A stretch of DNA of 64,000 bases from NCBI RefSeq assembly GCF_000960475.2, contig NZ_JZDQ02000011.1, positions 62,001-126,000 of the forward strand, read 5' to 3'. Position 1 is the first letter of the stretch. The number at the start of each line of letters is the position of its first letter. Position numbers and translations under genes: made by a program. The stretch comes from Nocardioides luteus. GTDB lineage: Bacteria; Actinomycetota; Actinomycetes; Propionibacteriales; Nocardioidaceae. Positions 29,171 to 37,520 of this stretch are shown in pieces. The notes under the pieces are model-generated. The model searched no databases, was not told where the DNA came from, and saw nothing but the letters and a program-made list of their open reading frames with translations.

Positions 29171-29218
29171 GTACCGAGAGTATGTGACGGGCGTCTCGGA
29201 AGCCAGACAGTCGTCCCA

Positions 29219-29818
29219 CTAACTCACGATACGAACGTCGGCAGCCCACCACAGGTAGCTCTGCTGTTCGGCCGGAAGGTCGATCGTGACGCGGTCCAGC
29301 GGCAGCCGGTCGAGGGCGTGCACGGTGCACTCCTCCGCAGGCGTGGCCCGGTAGAGATAGGCGTCCAACGGCCATTTCGTACGCAGCCACTCGTCGAGCC
29401 GCTCGGCGACCGCCGCGCCCAGCCCCGGCTCACGGTCCTGGCGGAGCCAGTAGCTGACCCGGGCGGTGGAGCCACCTGCGTACCGGAGCAGGGTCTGGGC
29501 GTCGGCGCCCATCGCCTCCAGGTAGGGGAACAGCGGCCGGACGTAGAGGCATCCCAGCGAGGAGGTGCCCTCGGGGTCGAGGAAGAGGTAGGTGAAGGCG
29601 CGCTTCGCCTGGTGGTCGGACCAGTGCCGGATCACCAGCGGCAGGTTGTCGTCGCTGCCGAAACCCTCCACCGGCCACCTGCCGCAGCTGTGGTCGCGGA
29701 TCACGTCCGGGCTGGCCAGGTAGGCCTCGGTGTCCAGGTCGAGCAGCTCGGGCCGCAGCGGTGTGAGGACGAAATCATCGGTGGCCAGCGGCTCGGGCGG
29801 GTCTTCGACCAGGAACAT
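29219..29818 (-). CDS. GNAT-like acetyltransferase domain protein
   Basis: The 199-residue protein has the strand-helix layout of GNAT N-acetyltransferases: FVLTPLRPELLDLDTEAYL at the start, then a central strand TSSLGCLYVRPLFPY and ARVSYWLRQD, similar to the acceptor and cofactor strands. The Q/R-x-x-G-x-A acetyl-CoA loop is not obvious, so catalytic ability is unsure. The gene lies 55 bp after glpD and 49 bp before the aldehyde dehydrogenase, in the same direction. Function unknown. Confidence 0.55.
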   Translation of the reverse strand: MFLVEDPPEPLATDDFVLTPLRPELLDLDTEAYLASPDVIRDHSCGRWPVEGFGSDDNLPLVIRHWSDHQAKRAFTYLFLDPEGTSSLGCLYVRPLFPYLEAMGADAQTLLRYAGGSTARVSYWLRQDREPGLGAAVAERLDEWLRTKWPLDAYLYRATPAEECTVHALDRLPLDRVTIDLPAEQQSYLWWAADVRIVS

Positions 29819-29872
29819 GGCGTCAGATTGCTACGTCAACCGCTTGGTCCGCCACGGCAATTCGGCGCGCCT

Positions 29873-31612
29873 TCAGACGAGGTCTTCCACTTCCAGCCGG
29901 GCGCGGTCGGCCTCCTCGTCGGTGACCTGGAGCTGGGAGCGGCGCTCGGCCTCGATGCGGCGCAGGTAGTGGTCGACCTCCTCCTTGGCGCGCCGGTCGT
30001 CCCAGCCGAGCTCCTCGGCCATGATCTTGGCGACCCCCGGAGCCGCGCGTACGCCGCGGTCGAAGGTCTCCATCGAGATCCTGGTGCGGCGCTCGAGCAC
30101 GTCGTCGAGGTGGCGGGCGCCCTCGTTGTGGACGGCGTAGACGACCTCGGCGGCGAGATAGTCCTCGGCGCCCTCGAGGGGCAGCGCGAGGGGGCGTCGC
30201 TCCTGGATGAGGTCGAGCACGTCGTCGATCAGGCCGCCGTGACGGCCCAGGAGGTGGTCGATCCGGGCGACGTGGAGGCCCGAGCGGCGGGCGAGCAGGA
30301 CGCGCTGGTTCGAGCGGGTCTCGAAGCCCTCGGCCCCGACCAGGCGCACCTTGTCGGTGATCGAGTCGCGCAGGGTCATGTTGGTGGTGGTGCCGAGCGA
30401 GTGGGCCGCCGCATCGACGGCGTCCTTGGCCATCACCCGGTAGGTCGTCAGCTTGCCGCCGGCGATCAGCACCAGGCCCGGCAGCGGTGTGACCACGGTG
30501 TGCTCGCGGCTGAGGCCGGCGGTCTGGTCGGACTCGCCGGTCAGGAGCGGGCGGAGCCCGGCGTAGACGCCCTCGACGTCCTCGAGGTCGAGCGGCTCGC
30601 GCAGGATCGCGTTGACGTGCTCCAGGACGTACTCGATGTCGGTCTTGGAGGCCGCCGGGTGAGCGAGGTCGTAGGTCCAGGGGGTGTCGGTGGTGCCGAT
30701 GATCCAGTGGCGGCCCCACGGGATGACGAAGAGGACCGACTTCTCGGTGCGGACGATGAAGCCCGACTCGGAGCGGATCCGGTCGCGCGGGACGACGAGG
30801 TGGATGCCCTTGGACGCCTTGACGTGCAGGGCGCCGCGGCCGCCGACCATCGCCTGGATGTCGTCGGTCCACACCCCGGCGGCGTTGACGACGGTCTTGG
30901 CCCGGATGACCAGGTCCTGGTCGTGCTCGAGGTCGCGGGCCCGGACGCCGACGACCCGCTCGCCCTCGCGCAGGAACCCGGTCACCTGGACCCGGGTGGC
31001 GATGTGGGCGCCGTGGGAGGCGGCGGTGCGGGCGATCGTCATCACCAGGCGGGCGTCGTCGACCTGGGCGTCGTAGTACTGGATCGCGCCGGTGATCGCG
31101 TCGGTGTTGAAGTCGGGGGCGATCCGGGCGACGCCGCGGCGGGTGAGGTGGCGGTGGCGCGGGAGGCCGGAGTTGCCGAGCCCGGAGAGCGGGCCGAAGG
31201 CCGCCATCCCGTCGTAGAGCGCGAGGCCGGCGCCGATGTAGGCGCGCTCCCAGACCGGGTTGGTCAGCGGGTAGAGGAACGGCACCGGGCGGACCAGGTG
31301 CGGGGCCAGGGTGTTGAGCAGCAGACCGCGCTCCTGGAGCGCCTCGCGGACCAGCTCGAAGTCGAGCATCTCGAGATAGCGGAGCCCGCCGTGGACGAGC
31401 TTCGAGCTGCGCGAGCTCGTCCCCGACGCCAGGTCGCGCTGCTCCACCAGCCCCGTGCTCAGTCCTCTGGTGACGGCGTCCAGCGCCACGCCGGCGCCGG
31501 TCACACCTCCCCCGACGACGAGAACGTCGAGCTCGGTCTCCCCCGCCGCACCGACCATCGTGCCGATCGCGAGATCGCGGCTCTGCGGACTCAGTGCCCC
31601 TGTGCGAGTCAT
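29873..31612 (-). CDS. glpD: Aerobic glycerol-3-phosphate dehydrogenase
   Basis: The 579-residue flavoprotein oxidises sn-glycerol-3-phosphate to dihydroxyacetone phosphate at the membrane and passes electrons to quinone. FAD motif VVGGGVTGAGVALDA lies near residues 32-46. DLASGTSSRSSKLVHGGLRYLE is the GlpD family signature, and AGGKLTTYR lies near residue 400. A C-terminal helical DAO domain follows. ATG 31612 is the first good start. No glpF or glpK is nearby, so it is probably monocistronic or leads the GNAT-like gene. Confidence 0.94.
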   Translation of the reverse strand: MTRTGALSPQSRDLAIGTMVGAAGETELDVLVVGGGVTGAGVALDAVTRGLSTGLVEQRDLASGTSSRSSKLVHGGLRYLEMLDFELVREALQERGLLLNTLAPHLVRPVPFLYPLTNPVWERAYIGAGLALYDGMAAFGPLSGLGNSGLPRHRHLTRRGVARIAPDFNTDAITGAIQYYDAQVDDARLVMTIARTAASHGAHIATRVQVTGFLREGERVVGVRARDLEHDQDLVIRAKTVVNAAGVWTDDIQAMVGGRGALHVKASKGIHLVVPRDRIRSESGFIVRTEKSVLFVIPWGRHWIIGTTDTPWTYDLAHPAASKTDIEYVLEHVNAILREPLDLEDVEGVYAGLRPLLTGESDQTAGLSREHTVVTPLPGLVLIAGGKLTTYRVMAKDAVDAAAHSLGTTTNMTLRDSITDKVRLVGAEGFETRSNQRVLLARRSGLHVARIDHLLGRHGGLIDDVLDLIQERRPLALPLEGAEDYLAAEVVYAVHNEGARHLDDVLERRTRISMETFDRGVRAAPGVAKIMAEELGWDDRRAKEEVDHYLRRIEAERRSQLQVTDEEADRARLEVEDLV

Positions 31613-31696
31613 ACGTTCGAAGTTAACCCACCACGCCGAATTGTCACTTCTGGCGCGCGAGAATTCACCGGCGCTGCCTGATAAGTCACGCAGCCG

Positions 31697-32278
31697 TCAC
31701 AGACGGGCGGCGCCGACGAGGGTGGCGAGCCTCTCGGGAGGCATGGATTCCTCGACGACGACCATCGTGTCGCCGTCGGCATGGATCATCGGGCGGGTGC
31801 CATCGGGCTCGGGAGACGCGGTGGCGATGGCCACGTGGGTGACCCGTCCGCCGGGGTCCTGGGCGAAGAAGTAGAGGTCGCCGGCGGTGACCTCGTCGAG
31901 GTCGATCGGCTCGAGCGCGGCGGCCTGGTCGCGGGCGTCCCGCGGGAGACGTACGCCGATGGCCTCTGCGGCTCGGAAGACCAGCCCCGAGCAGTCGATG
32001 CCGGTGTCTGTCGTGCCGCCCCAGACGTACGGCACGCCGAGGTAGCTCCGGGCCTTGCTCAGCAGCGCGTTCACAGGGCTGGTGAGGGCGTCGGCCGGCA
32101 GCCACCCGGGATAGCCGCGCTCGTCCTTCGAGGAGGAGTGGGCCGGGACCACGACGTACGCCCACTCCCCCTGGGTCTCCAGGACGACGACCTCCTCGCC
32201 GGGGACGACCTCGGTCTCGTGCTCGGCGTCCTGTGCGGGTGCGGCGACGACGAAGGTGGGCCGGTGGACGGTGATCAT
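31697..32278 (-). CDS. NlpC/P60 family cysteine peptidase with SH3-like domain
   Basis: The 193-residue protein has an SH3b-like N-terminal domain (about 1-70, EVVVLETQGEWAYV, GYPGWLPADAL). An NlpC/P60 domain follows with catalytic Cys in TGIDCSGLVF, His in VTHVAIAT and a third polar residue near MIHADG. There is no signal peptide, so it should act in the cytosol, as in YkfC-type gamma-D-glutamyl-diamino-acid peptidases of muropeptide recycling. ATG 32278 overlaps the epimerase stop (ATGA). Context with a dipeptide epimerase supports release of L-Ala-D-Glu. Confidence 0.88.
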   Translation of the reverse strand: MITVHRPTFVVAAPAQDAEHETEVVPGEEVVVLETQGEWAYVVVPAHSSSKDERGYPGWLPADALTSPVNALLSKARSYLGVPYVWGGTTDTGIDCSGLVFRAAEAIGVRLPRDARDQAAALEPIDLDEVTAGDLYFFAQDPGGRVTHVAIATASPEPDGTRPMIHADGDTMVVVEESMPPERLATLVGAARL

Positions 32279-33426
32279 GGGAGGACTCCTTCGATGCCGA
32301 GGCCGTTCGCCTGGGGGAAGAGGATGCGGGGGCCGTCGTAGCCGATGCCACCTTCGTACGGGCTGTTCCTCGCCCACCAGCCGGCGTCCAGATCCTGCTC
32401 GCCGTCGATGCCGGTCGCGGCGGCGAGGGCCGCGGCGGCACCGATGCCCAGGTGGGACTCCATCATGCAGCCGACGAGCCGGCCGAGGCCGTGGCGCTTC
32501 GCGACCTCCAGCAGCTCGATCGCCGGCGTGATCCCGCCGCACTTGGCCAGCTTGACGTTGACCGCATCCGCTGCGCCTGCGCGGATGACGTCGACGAGGT
32601 CCTCGAGGTCGAAGACCGACTCGTCGGCCAGGATCGGGTAGGGCTGGTTCCGGCGGACGTACGCCATGCCCTCGAGGTCACGCCGGGCCACCGGCTGCTC
32701 GACGAACTCGAGCTCGACATCCTGGTCGGCCAGGGTCGTCAGCACCGCCACCGCCTCGTCCGCGCGCCAGCCGGTGTTGGCGTCCAGGCGGAGTACGCAG
32801 CCCGGGGCGGCGTCGCGCACCGCGAGCACGCGCTCGGCATCACCTGCGGCGTCCGTTCCGACCTTGATCTTGAGCGTCGTGAACCCGTCTCGGGCTCGGG
32901 CGGCGGCCGCCTCTGCCAGGTCGGCGGGTGTGCCGACGGAGAGGGTCATGTCGGTGAGGACGCTGTCCCAGGGATACCCGGTCGACCGGGTATCCCTGGA
33001 CATGACGGGCACTGAAACACCCGACAACCCCACGAAGTGCCCGTCCAGTTCGGCCAGATGTCCGGTCATCGAGATGCCGGCTCGCCGCGCGACGAGATCA
33101 TGCAGCGCGACGTCGGCGGCCATCTTGGCGGACCTGTTCCCGACGACCGCCCCCTGGATCAACCGCGCAGCCGACAGATCGGCGGCAGCACCGACCAGCA
33201 CATCCGAGATCGGCCCCTCCAGCGCCGCGGCGGACCCGGCGAGCGAGTCGCCGGTGACCCGCCAGACCTGTGGCGCCTCGCCCCAGCCGACGCACCCGTC
33301 GGAGTCCTCGACGGTGACCACGACCGTCTCCGCGAACTCCGTACGCCGCAGCGCGGTCACGAACGGGGTGTGCAGCGGCACCCGGACACGCTGGGTGCGC
33401 ACCGCCACGATCGACGGAGAGGTCAC
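32275..33426 (-). CDS. Dipeptide (L-Ala-D/L-Glu) epimerase, with palindromic in-frame insertion
   Basis: The 383-residue enolase-superfamily enzyme has catalytic KxK in TLKIKVG, metal ligands in RLDANTG, EFVEQP and LADESV, and the second-face Lys in VNVKLAKCGG, matching YkfB. GTG 33426 overlaps the upstream stop (GTGA). GTG 33438 is an alternative. Between SMTGHLA and DMTLSVGTP, the family norm is about 12 residues. Here there are about 25 more (residues ~128-153), coded by two adjacent hairpins at 32968-33045. The insertion sits between the capping domain and the barrel, where a loop extension may be tolerated. It acts on muropeptide-derived dipeptides with the NlpC/P60 neighbour. Confidence 0.9.
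   Translation of the reverse strand: MTSPSIVAVRTQRVRVPLHTPFVTALRRTEFAETVVVTVEDSDGCVGWGEAPQVWRVTGDSLAGSAAALEGPISDVLVGAAADLSAARLIQGAVVGNRSAKMAADVALHDLVARRAGISMTGHLAELDGHFVGLSGVSVPVMSRDTRSTGYPWDSVLTDMTLSVGTPADLAEAAAARARDGFTTLKIKVGTDAAGDAERVLAVRDAAPGCVLRLDANTGWRADEAVAVLTTLADQDVELEFVEQPVARRDLEGMAYVRRNQPYPILADESVFDLEDLVDVIRAGAADAVNVKLAKCGGITPAIELLEVAKRHGLGRLVGCMMESHLGIGAAAALAAATGIDGEQDLDAGWWARNSPYEGGIGYDGPRILFPQANGLGIEGVLP
32968..33045. repeat. Double-hairpin palindromic insertion inside the epimerase gene
   Basis: Positions 32968-32999 form a 32-bp perfect palindrome, and 33004-33013 pair with 33036-33045 over 10 bp. Together they span 78 nt, exactly 26 codons, with no stop in the coding frame. 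A further weak pairing of 32998-33003 with ATGTCC at about 33059-33064 would enclose the second hairpin. The encoded residues have no counterpart in YkfB-type epimerases. Confidence 0.75.
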
Positions 33427-34193
33427 AGGGTCGACCACAGATAGCGAGCGACCTCGCTGATCCGGAACTCCGACTCGTCGTCGTCCAGGCCGGTCGTGAG
33501 CACGACCATCACCTGCGGGTCGCCCTGAGCCGGCCGGATGATCGCCATGTCGTGGCGTACGCCGTCGACCCAGCCGGTCTTGTTGCCGACCACCGCGTCC
33601 TCGGGTACGCCGAGCGGGATCGCGTCGCGATACTCCTGGGCGACCAGGATGCCCTCGAGCTCGGCGGTCGACTCCGGCGACAGCAGCCGGCCGGAGGCGA
33701 GCTTGGTGAGCAGCTTGCCCATGTCGTTGGCGGTCACCAGGTTCTGCAGCCCGGCCTCACGCGCAGGCGCGTCCTCGATCCCGCGCGCGACCGTCGTCAT
33801 CGGCGTCACGCCAGCGTCGGCGAGCACCGCGGCGACCTCCTCGAGCCCGACCCGCTCGAGCACCAGGTTGACGGCCAGGTTGCCGGAGACGGTCAGGGAG
33901 CGGCGTACGAGATCAGCCAGCGGCAGCGCGGAGCCGATCGCCTCCCAGGTCTCGGGGTCCTGGTCCTCCTCCCGCGACATCTCGAAGCGCGCCCCGGCGA
34001 CCGCGGAGTCGAAGTCGGTGTGCACCGCGATCGGCTCGTCGAGCGACAGCAGCCCGCGGTCGCGCAGCCGATAGGCCGCGATCGCGACCGGCACCTTCAT
34101 CAGGCTCGCCGCGTAGTGCTGCTGGTTGACGTTCTGGGCCTGCGTCGGGATGCCGTCGAGCCCACTGAGCCAGGTCGAGACCAAAGGTTCCAC
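33423..34193 (-). CDS. Cytosolic class A beta-lactamase-like serine hydrolase
   Basis: The 256-residue protein has the penicillin-recognising serine motifs SLMK (SxxK, residues ~30-33), SGN (variant of SDN, ~125) and KTG (~212). There is no signal peptide, so it is not a classical periplasmic or secreted beta-lactamase. It probably hydrolyses or binds a cytosolic peptide or amide. Its stop overlaps the epimerase start (GTGA) and a NlpC/P60 gene follows, so a muropeptide-related peptidase role is plausible. It begins 9 bp after the SDR stop. Confidence 0.82.
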   Translation of the reverse strand: MEPLVSTWLSGLDGIPTQAQNVNQQHYAASLMKVPVAIAAYRLRDRGLLSLDEPIAVHTDFDSAVAGARFEMSREEDQDPETWEAIGSALPLADLVRRSLTVSGNLAVNLVLERVGLEEVAAVLADAGVTPMTTVARGIEDAPAREAGLQNLVTANDMGKLLTKLASGRLLSPESTAELEGILVAQEYRDAIPLGVPEDAVVGNKTGWVDGVRHDMAIIRPAQGDPQVMVVLTTGLDDDESEFRISEVARYLWSTL

Positions 34194-34202
34194 GCGTCGA
34201 GA

Positions 34203-34982
34203 CTAGTCGGTCCGGTCGAGCTCCTGCCGGATCCGGTTCACCTCGTCGAGCCAGCTGTCGACGTCCGCGGCACGCGTGGCGTACTCCTCGGCCACGTCGG
34301 GCTCGAGCGAGATCCAGAACTGCGAGGTCTGCCCGGCATCCCAGACGGCGTCGGCGACCTCCTCGGCGGTGAGCGCGCCCTCGGCCGACCGGAAACCCGG
34401 GAGTCCGGAGGAGCGATCGAGCATCGCCGTCTTCACGCTGCGCGCGACGATCGCCTGAGCGACGATGCCCTGGTGCCGGTAGGTGGCGGCGAGCCACTCG
34501 GCGAAGGCGATCTCGGCGTGCTCGGTCGCGGCGTAGGAGGGGGAGCCGAGCAGTGTGAGGAGACCCGCGGAGGAGGAGGTGACCACGAACCGGCCGGCGC
34601 CGCGGGCGACCCACTCCGGGAGCAGCAGCCGCGCCGCGCGTACGTGGGCGAGGACGTTGACCTCGTAGGAGGTCAACCAGGCGTGGTCGGAGGCTTCGAG
34701 GCCGCGGCCGCGCTCGACTCCCGCATTGCCGTACCAGGCGTCGATCTTGCCGAGCTCCTCCCGGGCAGCGTCCACCAGCGCCGCCGTGCCGGCGGCGGAG
34801 GCGGCGTCGCCGGGGACCGCAAGGGCGCCGATCGAGTCGGCCACCGAGCAGAGCTCGGCGTCGTCGATGTCGGCCACGACGACGCGACACCCTTCCGCGG
34901 CGAACCGCGTGGCCAGGGCTCTCCCGATCCCTCGGGCTGCTCCGGTCACAACTACCCCGCTCCCGGGTGCGAGTACGTTCAC
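34203..34982 (-). CDS. SDR family protein with altered catalytic lysine
   Basis: The 259-residue Rossmann protein has the cofactor motif TGAARGIG, followed by ADIDD, which suggests NAD preference, and NAG as YGNAG. The active-site segment reads SYAATEHAE: Tyr is present, but the YxxxK lysine is Glu (codon GAG). A close paralogue in this window (47523-48299) has YSVTK at the same place. Catalysis is therefore probably lost or changed. It leads the run into the serine hydrolase, epimerase and NlpC/P60 genes. A 14-bp inverted repeat overlaps its start. Confidence 0.82.
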   Translation of the reverse strand: MNVLAPGSGVVVTGAARGIGRALATRFAAEGCRVVVADIDDAELCSVADSIGALAVPGDAASAAGTAALVDAAREELGKIDAWYGNAGVERGRGLEASDHAWLTSYEVNVLAHVRAARLLLPEWVARGAGRFVVTSSSAGLLTLLGSPSYAATEHAEIAFAEWLAATYRHQGIVAQAIVARSVKTAMLDRSSGLPGFRSAEGALTAEEVADAVWDAGQTSQFWISLEPDVAEEYATRAADVDSWLDEVNRIRQELDRTD

Positions 34983-35048
34983 GGACCGACCACCTCCAGT
35001 GGCGTTAGTGAGGGTTAATCACTGTAACCGAGGCCGGTCCGTGAACGT
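34975..35048. repeat. 14-bp inverted repeat spanning the SDR start and promoter
   Basis: Arms 34975-34988 and 35035-35048 are perfectly complementary over 14 bp around a 46-nt loop. The left arm covers the SDR start codon. The spacer holds the SDR leader and an AT-richer stretch. It could be an operator, a translational hairpin or part of a terminator for the preceding ABC operon. Confidence 0.45.
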
Positions 35049-35073
35049 GCGGCAACCTACTGATCAGTACCGA

Positions 35074-36402
35074 TCACTCGGGGATGCCCGACGAGGGCGG
35101 GGCATCCGAGGCGGCGCTGTCGTCCTCCTCGATCGGAGCGTCGCCGATGTCGGTGACGAGCACCGGCGTGAGCGGCTCGGAGGCGCCGTTCTTGATCTCG
35201 ACCACGCTCATCCCGGAGATGCCCAGGTGGGAGTCCGCGGAGAAGCGGAACGGCGCCAGGCCGGGTCCTTCGAAGGAGGAACCCTCCTCCTCGATGGTCT
35301 TGACGATCGACTCCCGGGTCAGGTCCTTGCCGTTGGCCTGCAGCGCCTGGACGAGGGTGTAGGCCTGGGCCATGCCGTAGATCCGGTAGTTGGTCAGCTT
35401 CTCCGAGCCCTTCTTGGAGTAGTTGTCCCAGACCTTCTGCCACAGCTTGACCCACTCGTCGTCGGGAGCGTCGACGCCGCTGAGATACTCGGTCGTCATC
35501 ATCCCGTCCATCAGCTTCACGCCCTGCTCGGCCGGGATCTTGCCCTTGGTCATCGACGCCAGGAGCCCACCGACGAGCGCCGGGTCGGAGCCGACGTTCG
35601 AGTAGAACCACTTCGACTTGAAGCCGACGCCCTGCGCCGCGATCTGGCTCAGCGCGGTGTAGGACGGCGTGTTGAAGCCGATCACCAGGTCGACGCCCTT
35701 GGACTTGAACGACGACATCTGCGGAGAGAAGTCGGTGGACCCGCCCGGCGTGTACTTCTGCACGTCGACGATCTGGGAGTCGAGGAACTCCCGGGTGCCC
35801 TTCTCGCCGTCCTCGCCGAAGTCGTCGTCCTGCAGGAACAGACCGACCTTGGCGTCGGGCATGTTCTCCTTGACGTACTGCCCGATGATCTTGCCCTCGA
35901 TCTCGTAGTCGGTCTGCCAGCCGAACGTCATCGGGCTCTTGCCGGGGTCGTCGCCCCACTGCAGCGAGCCGCTGGAGACGAACAGGTCGGGGATCCCGTC
36001 GTCGTTGAGCCGCTGCACGACCGCGCGGTGCGTGGGGGTGCCGAGACCCGAGACCATCGCGAAGATCTCGTCCTGCAGGATCATGTCGTTGGTGACGGCG
36101 CTGGTGTTGGTCGGGTTGTACGCGTCGTCCTTGACGACCATCTCGATGTCGCGGCCGTGGACGCCACCGGCGTCGTTGACGTACTCATAGAAGGCTTCAT
36201 GGCCCGAGGGGATCTCCGAGTAGCCGGGGGCGGCCGGGCCGGTCAGCGGGAAGTGGGCGCCGATCTTGATGGTGGTGTCGGTGACGCCGACCGCCGACCC
36301 GTCCTCGGAGGGCCGTTCCTTCCCCGCGCCACAGGCCGCGAGGAGCGAGGCAGTGGTGAGGACACAGACGACCTGTACGGCTCTGCGTGCAGTGTTTCTC
36401 AT
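35074..36402 (-). CDS. ABC transporter substrate-binding lipoprotein (branched-chain amino acid type)
   Basis: The 442-residue lipoprotein precursor has basic MRNTARRAV, a hydrophobic core and a lipobox LLAACG near residues 19-24. The mature protein has the periplasmic-binding type 1 fold: IKIGAHFPLTGPAAPGY at the start, GGVHGRDIEMVVKDDAYNP and VDLVIGFNTPSYTA. An acidic Ser/Pro-rich tail ends the protein. The start overlaps the LivM stop (ATGA), so it is last in a livGFHM-SBP operon. Ligand is unknown: amino acids, amides, urea or short carboxylates are possible. Confidence 0.88.
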   Translation of the reverse strand: MRNTARRAVQVVCVLTTASLLAACGAGKERPSEDGSAVGVTDTTIKIGAHFPLTGPAAPGYSEIPSGHEAFYEYVNDAGGVHGRDIEMVVKDDAYNPTNTSAVTNDMILQDEIFAMVSGLGTPTHRAVVQRLNDDGIPDLFVSSGSLQWGDDPGKSPMTFGWQTDYEIEGKIIGQYVKENMPDAKVGLFLQDDDFGEDGEKGTREFLDSQIVDVQKYTPGGSTDFSPQMSSFKSKGVDLVIGFNTPSYTALSQIAAQGVGFKSKWFYSNVGSDPALVGGLLASMTKGKIPAEQGVKLMDGMMTTEYLSGVDAPDDEWVKLWQKVWDNYSKKGSEKLTNYRIYGMAQAYTLVQALQANGKDLTRESIVKTIEEEGSSFEGPGLAPFRFSADSHLGISGMSVVEIKNGASEPLTPVLVTDIGDAPIEEDDSAASDAPPSSGIPE

Positions 36403-37517
36403 GTTGTCTTCTCCTTGGTTGACCCGAGAGCTGAGGCGAGCGATGAAGTGCGCGAGGCGCGCGACACGAGCGAGCGCAGGCTGCCGACGATCCCCGCCGG
36501 CGCGAGGAGGATGACGAGCATCAGCACCAGCCCGTAGACCACCGGCGTGACCTCGGCGGCCTGGGTGGCGCTGAGCCCGGCCGACTCTCCGAGATCGGTC
36601 GCGAAGTGAGGCAGGAAGGCGAGTACGCCGGCCCCGATGAGCGCTCCGGGCAGGCTGCCCAGCCCGCCCAGGACGACGGCGGCCAGCAGCGTCAGCGAGA
36701 GCGTGATCGTGAACGCCCCCGGCGCGGTGAGACGTACGTTCATGGCCATCAGGCCACCCGCGAGACCCGCAGCCATGGCGCTGACGGTGAAGGCGACCAC
36801 GCGGGCGCGGCCCAGGTGGATGCCGGCCAGCTCGGCGGAGACGTCGTCGTCCCGCACCGCCCGCCATCTCCGGCCGACCCGGGAGCGGCTCAGGTTGGCG
36901 AGCGCCACGAAGGTGAGGGCGAGGAGCAGCCAGCCGAGGTAGGCGAGGAAGGAGTACTGGTCGATCTCGACGGCGGTGAAGAACCAGACCAGGTCCTGGA
37001 TCCAGGCCGGGAGCTCGGCCGCGCGGGGCACCGGCACCTGGAGGCCCTGCTCCCCGCCGAGCACGTGCCACTGGTTGGCCAGCCGGGGCACCGCGACCGC
37101 CAGCGTCAGCGTCGCGCCGGCGATGTAGGGCCCGTGCAGCCGCGCCGCCGGCACCCCGACCACCACGCCGACCAGAGCGCAGACGGCGATCGCGACCAGC
37201 AGCGCGACGAAGACGTCGGCCAGGGTCTCGCCGCCGGTGCGGTCGAGCACGAGCGTGGCGGCGTAGGCGCCCACCGCCATCAGTGCGCCGTGGCCGAGGG
37301 AGAGCTGGCCGGAGAGTCCGGTCAGCAGCGTGAGCCCGCCGGCGGCGATGGCGAAGTAGGCCATCTCGGCGTAGCGGGTCTGCAGATACTGGCTCGAGGC
37401 GCCGATGACCGCCATCGCCACCACGAAGGCGATCAGGGCGACGACGAGGTGGCGCGCCAGCGGCACCGACGTGATCGGCCGGGCGAGCGGTCCGAGGATA
37501 GAGCGCAGACGTTCCAT
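36399..37517 (-). CDS. livM: Branched-chain amino acid type ABC permease LivM
   Basis: The 372-residue inner-membrane permease has about ten hydrophobic helices and a LivM signature GLSGQLSLGHGALMAVGAYAA near residues 70-90. Two more LivM-like parts are GRRWRAVRDDDVSAELAGI, the coupling helix to the ATPase, and GGLGSLPGALIGAGVLAFLP. It follows LivH by 3 bp and its stop overlaps the binding-protein start. With LivH it forms the channel. Confidence 0.92.
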   Translation of the reverse strand: MERLRSILGPLARPITSVPLARHLVVALIAFVVAMAVIGASSQYLQTRYAEMAYFAIAAGGLTLLTGLSGQLSLGHGALMAVGAYAATLVLDRTGGETLADVFVALLVAIAVCALVGVVVGVPAARLHGPYIAGATLTLAVAVPRLANQWHVLGGEQGLQVPVPRAAELPAWIQDLVWFFTAVEIDQYSFLAYLGWLLLALTFVALANLSRSRVGRRWRAVRDDDVSAELAGIHLGRARVVAFTVSAMAAGLAGGLMAMNVRLTAPGAFTITLSLTLLAAVVLGGLGSLPGALIGAGVLAFLPHFATDLGESAGLSATQAAEVTPVVYGLVLMLVILLAPAGIVGSLRSLVSRASRTSSLASALGSTKEKTT

Positions 37518-37520
37518 GGG

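Noticed and set aside
27908..31681. 1,257-codon plus-strand open frame
   Set aside because: It lies antisense to glpD, the GNAT-like gene and the aldehyde dehydrogenase and has no recognisable domain. It is a shadow.
33423..34193. Secreted beta-lactamase resistance gene
   Set aside because: There is no signal peptide, and SGN replaces SDN. Operon context is muropeptide metabolism.
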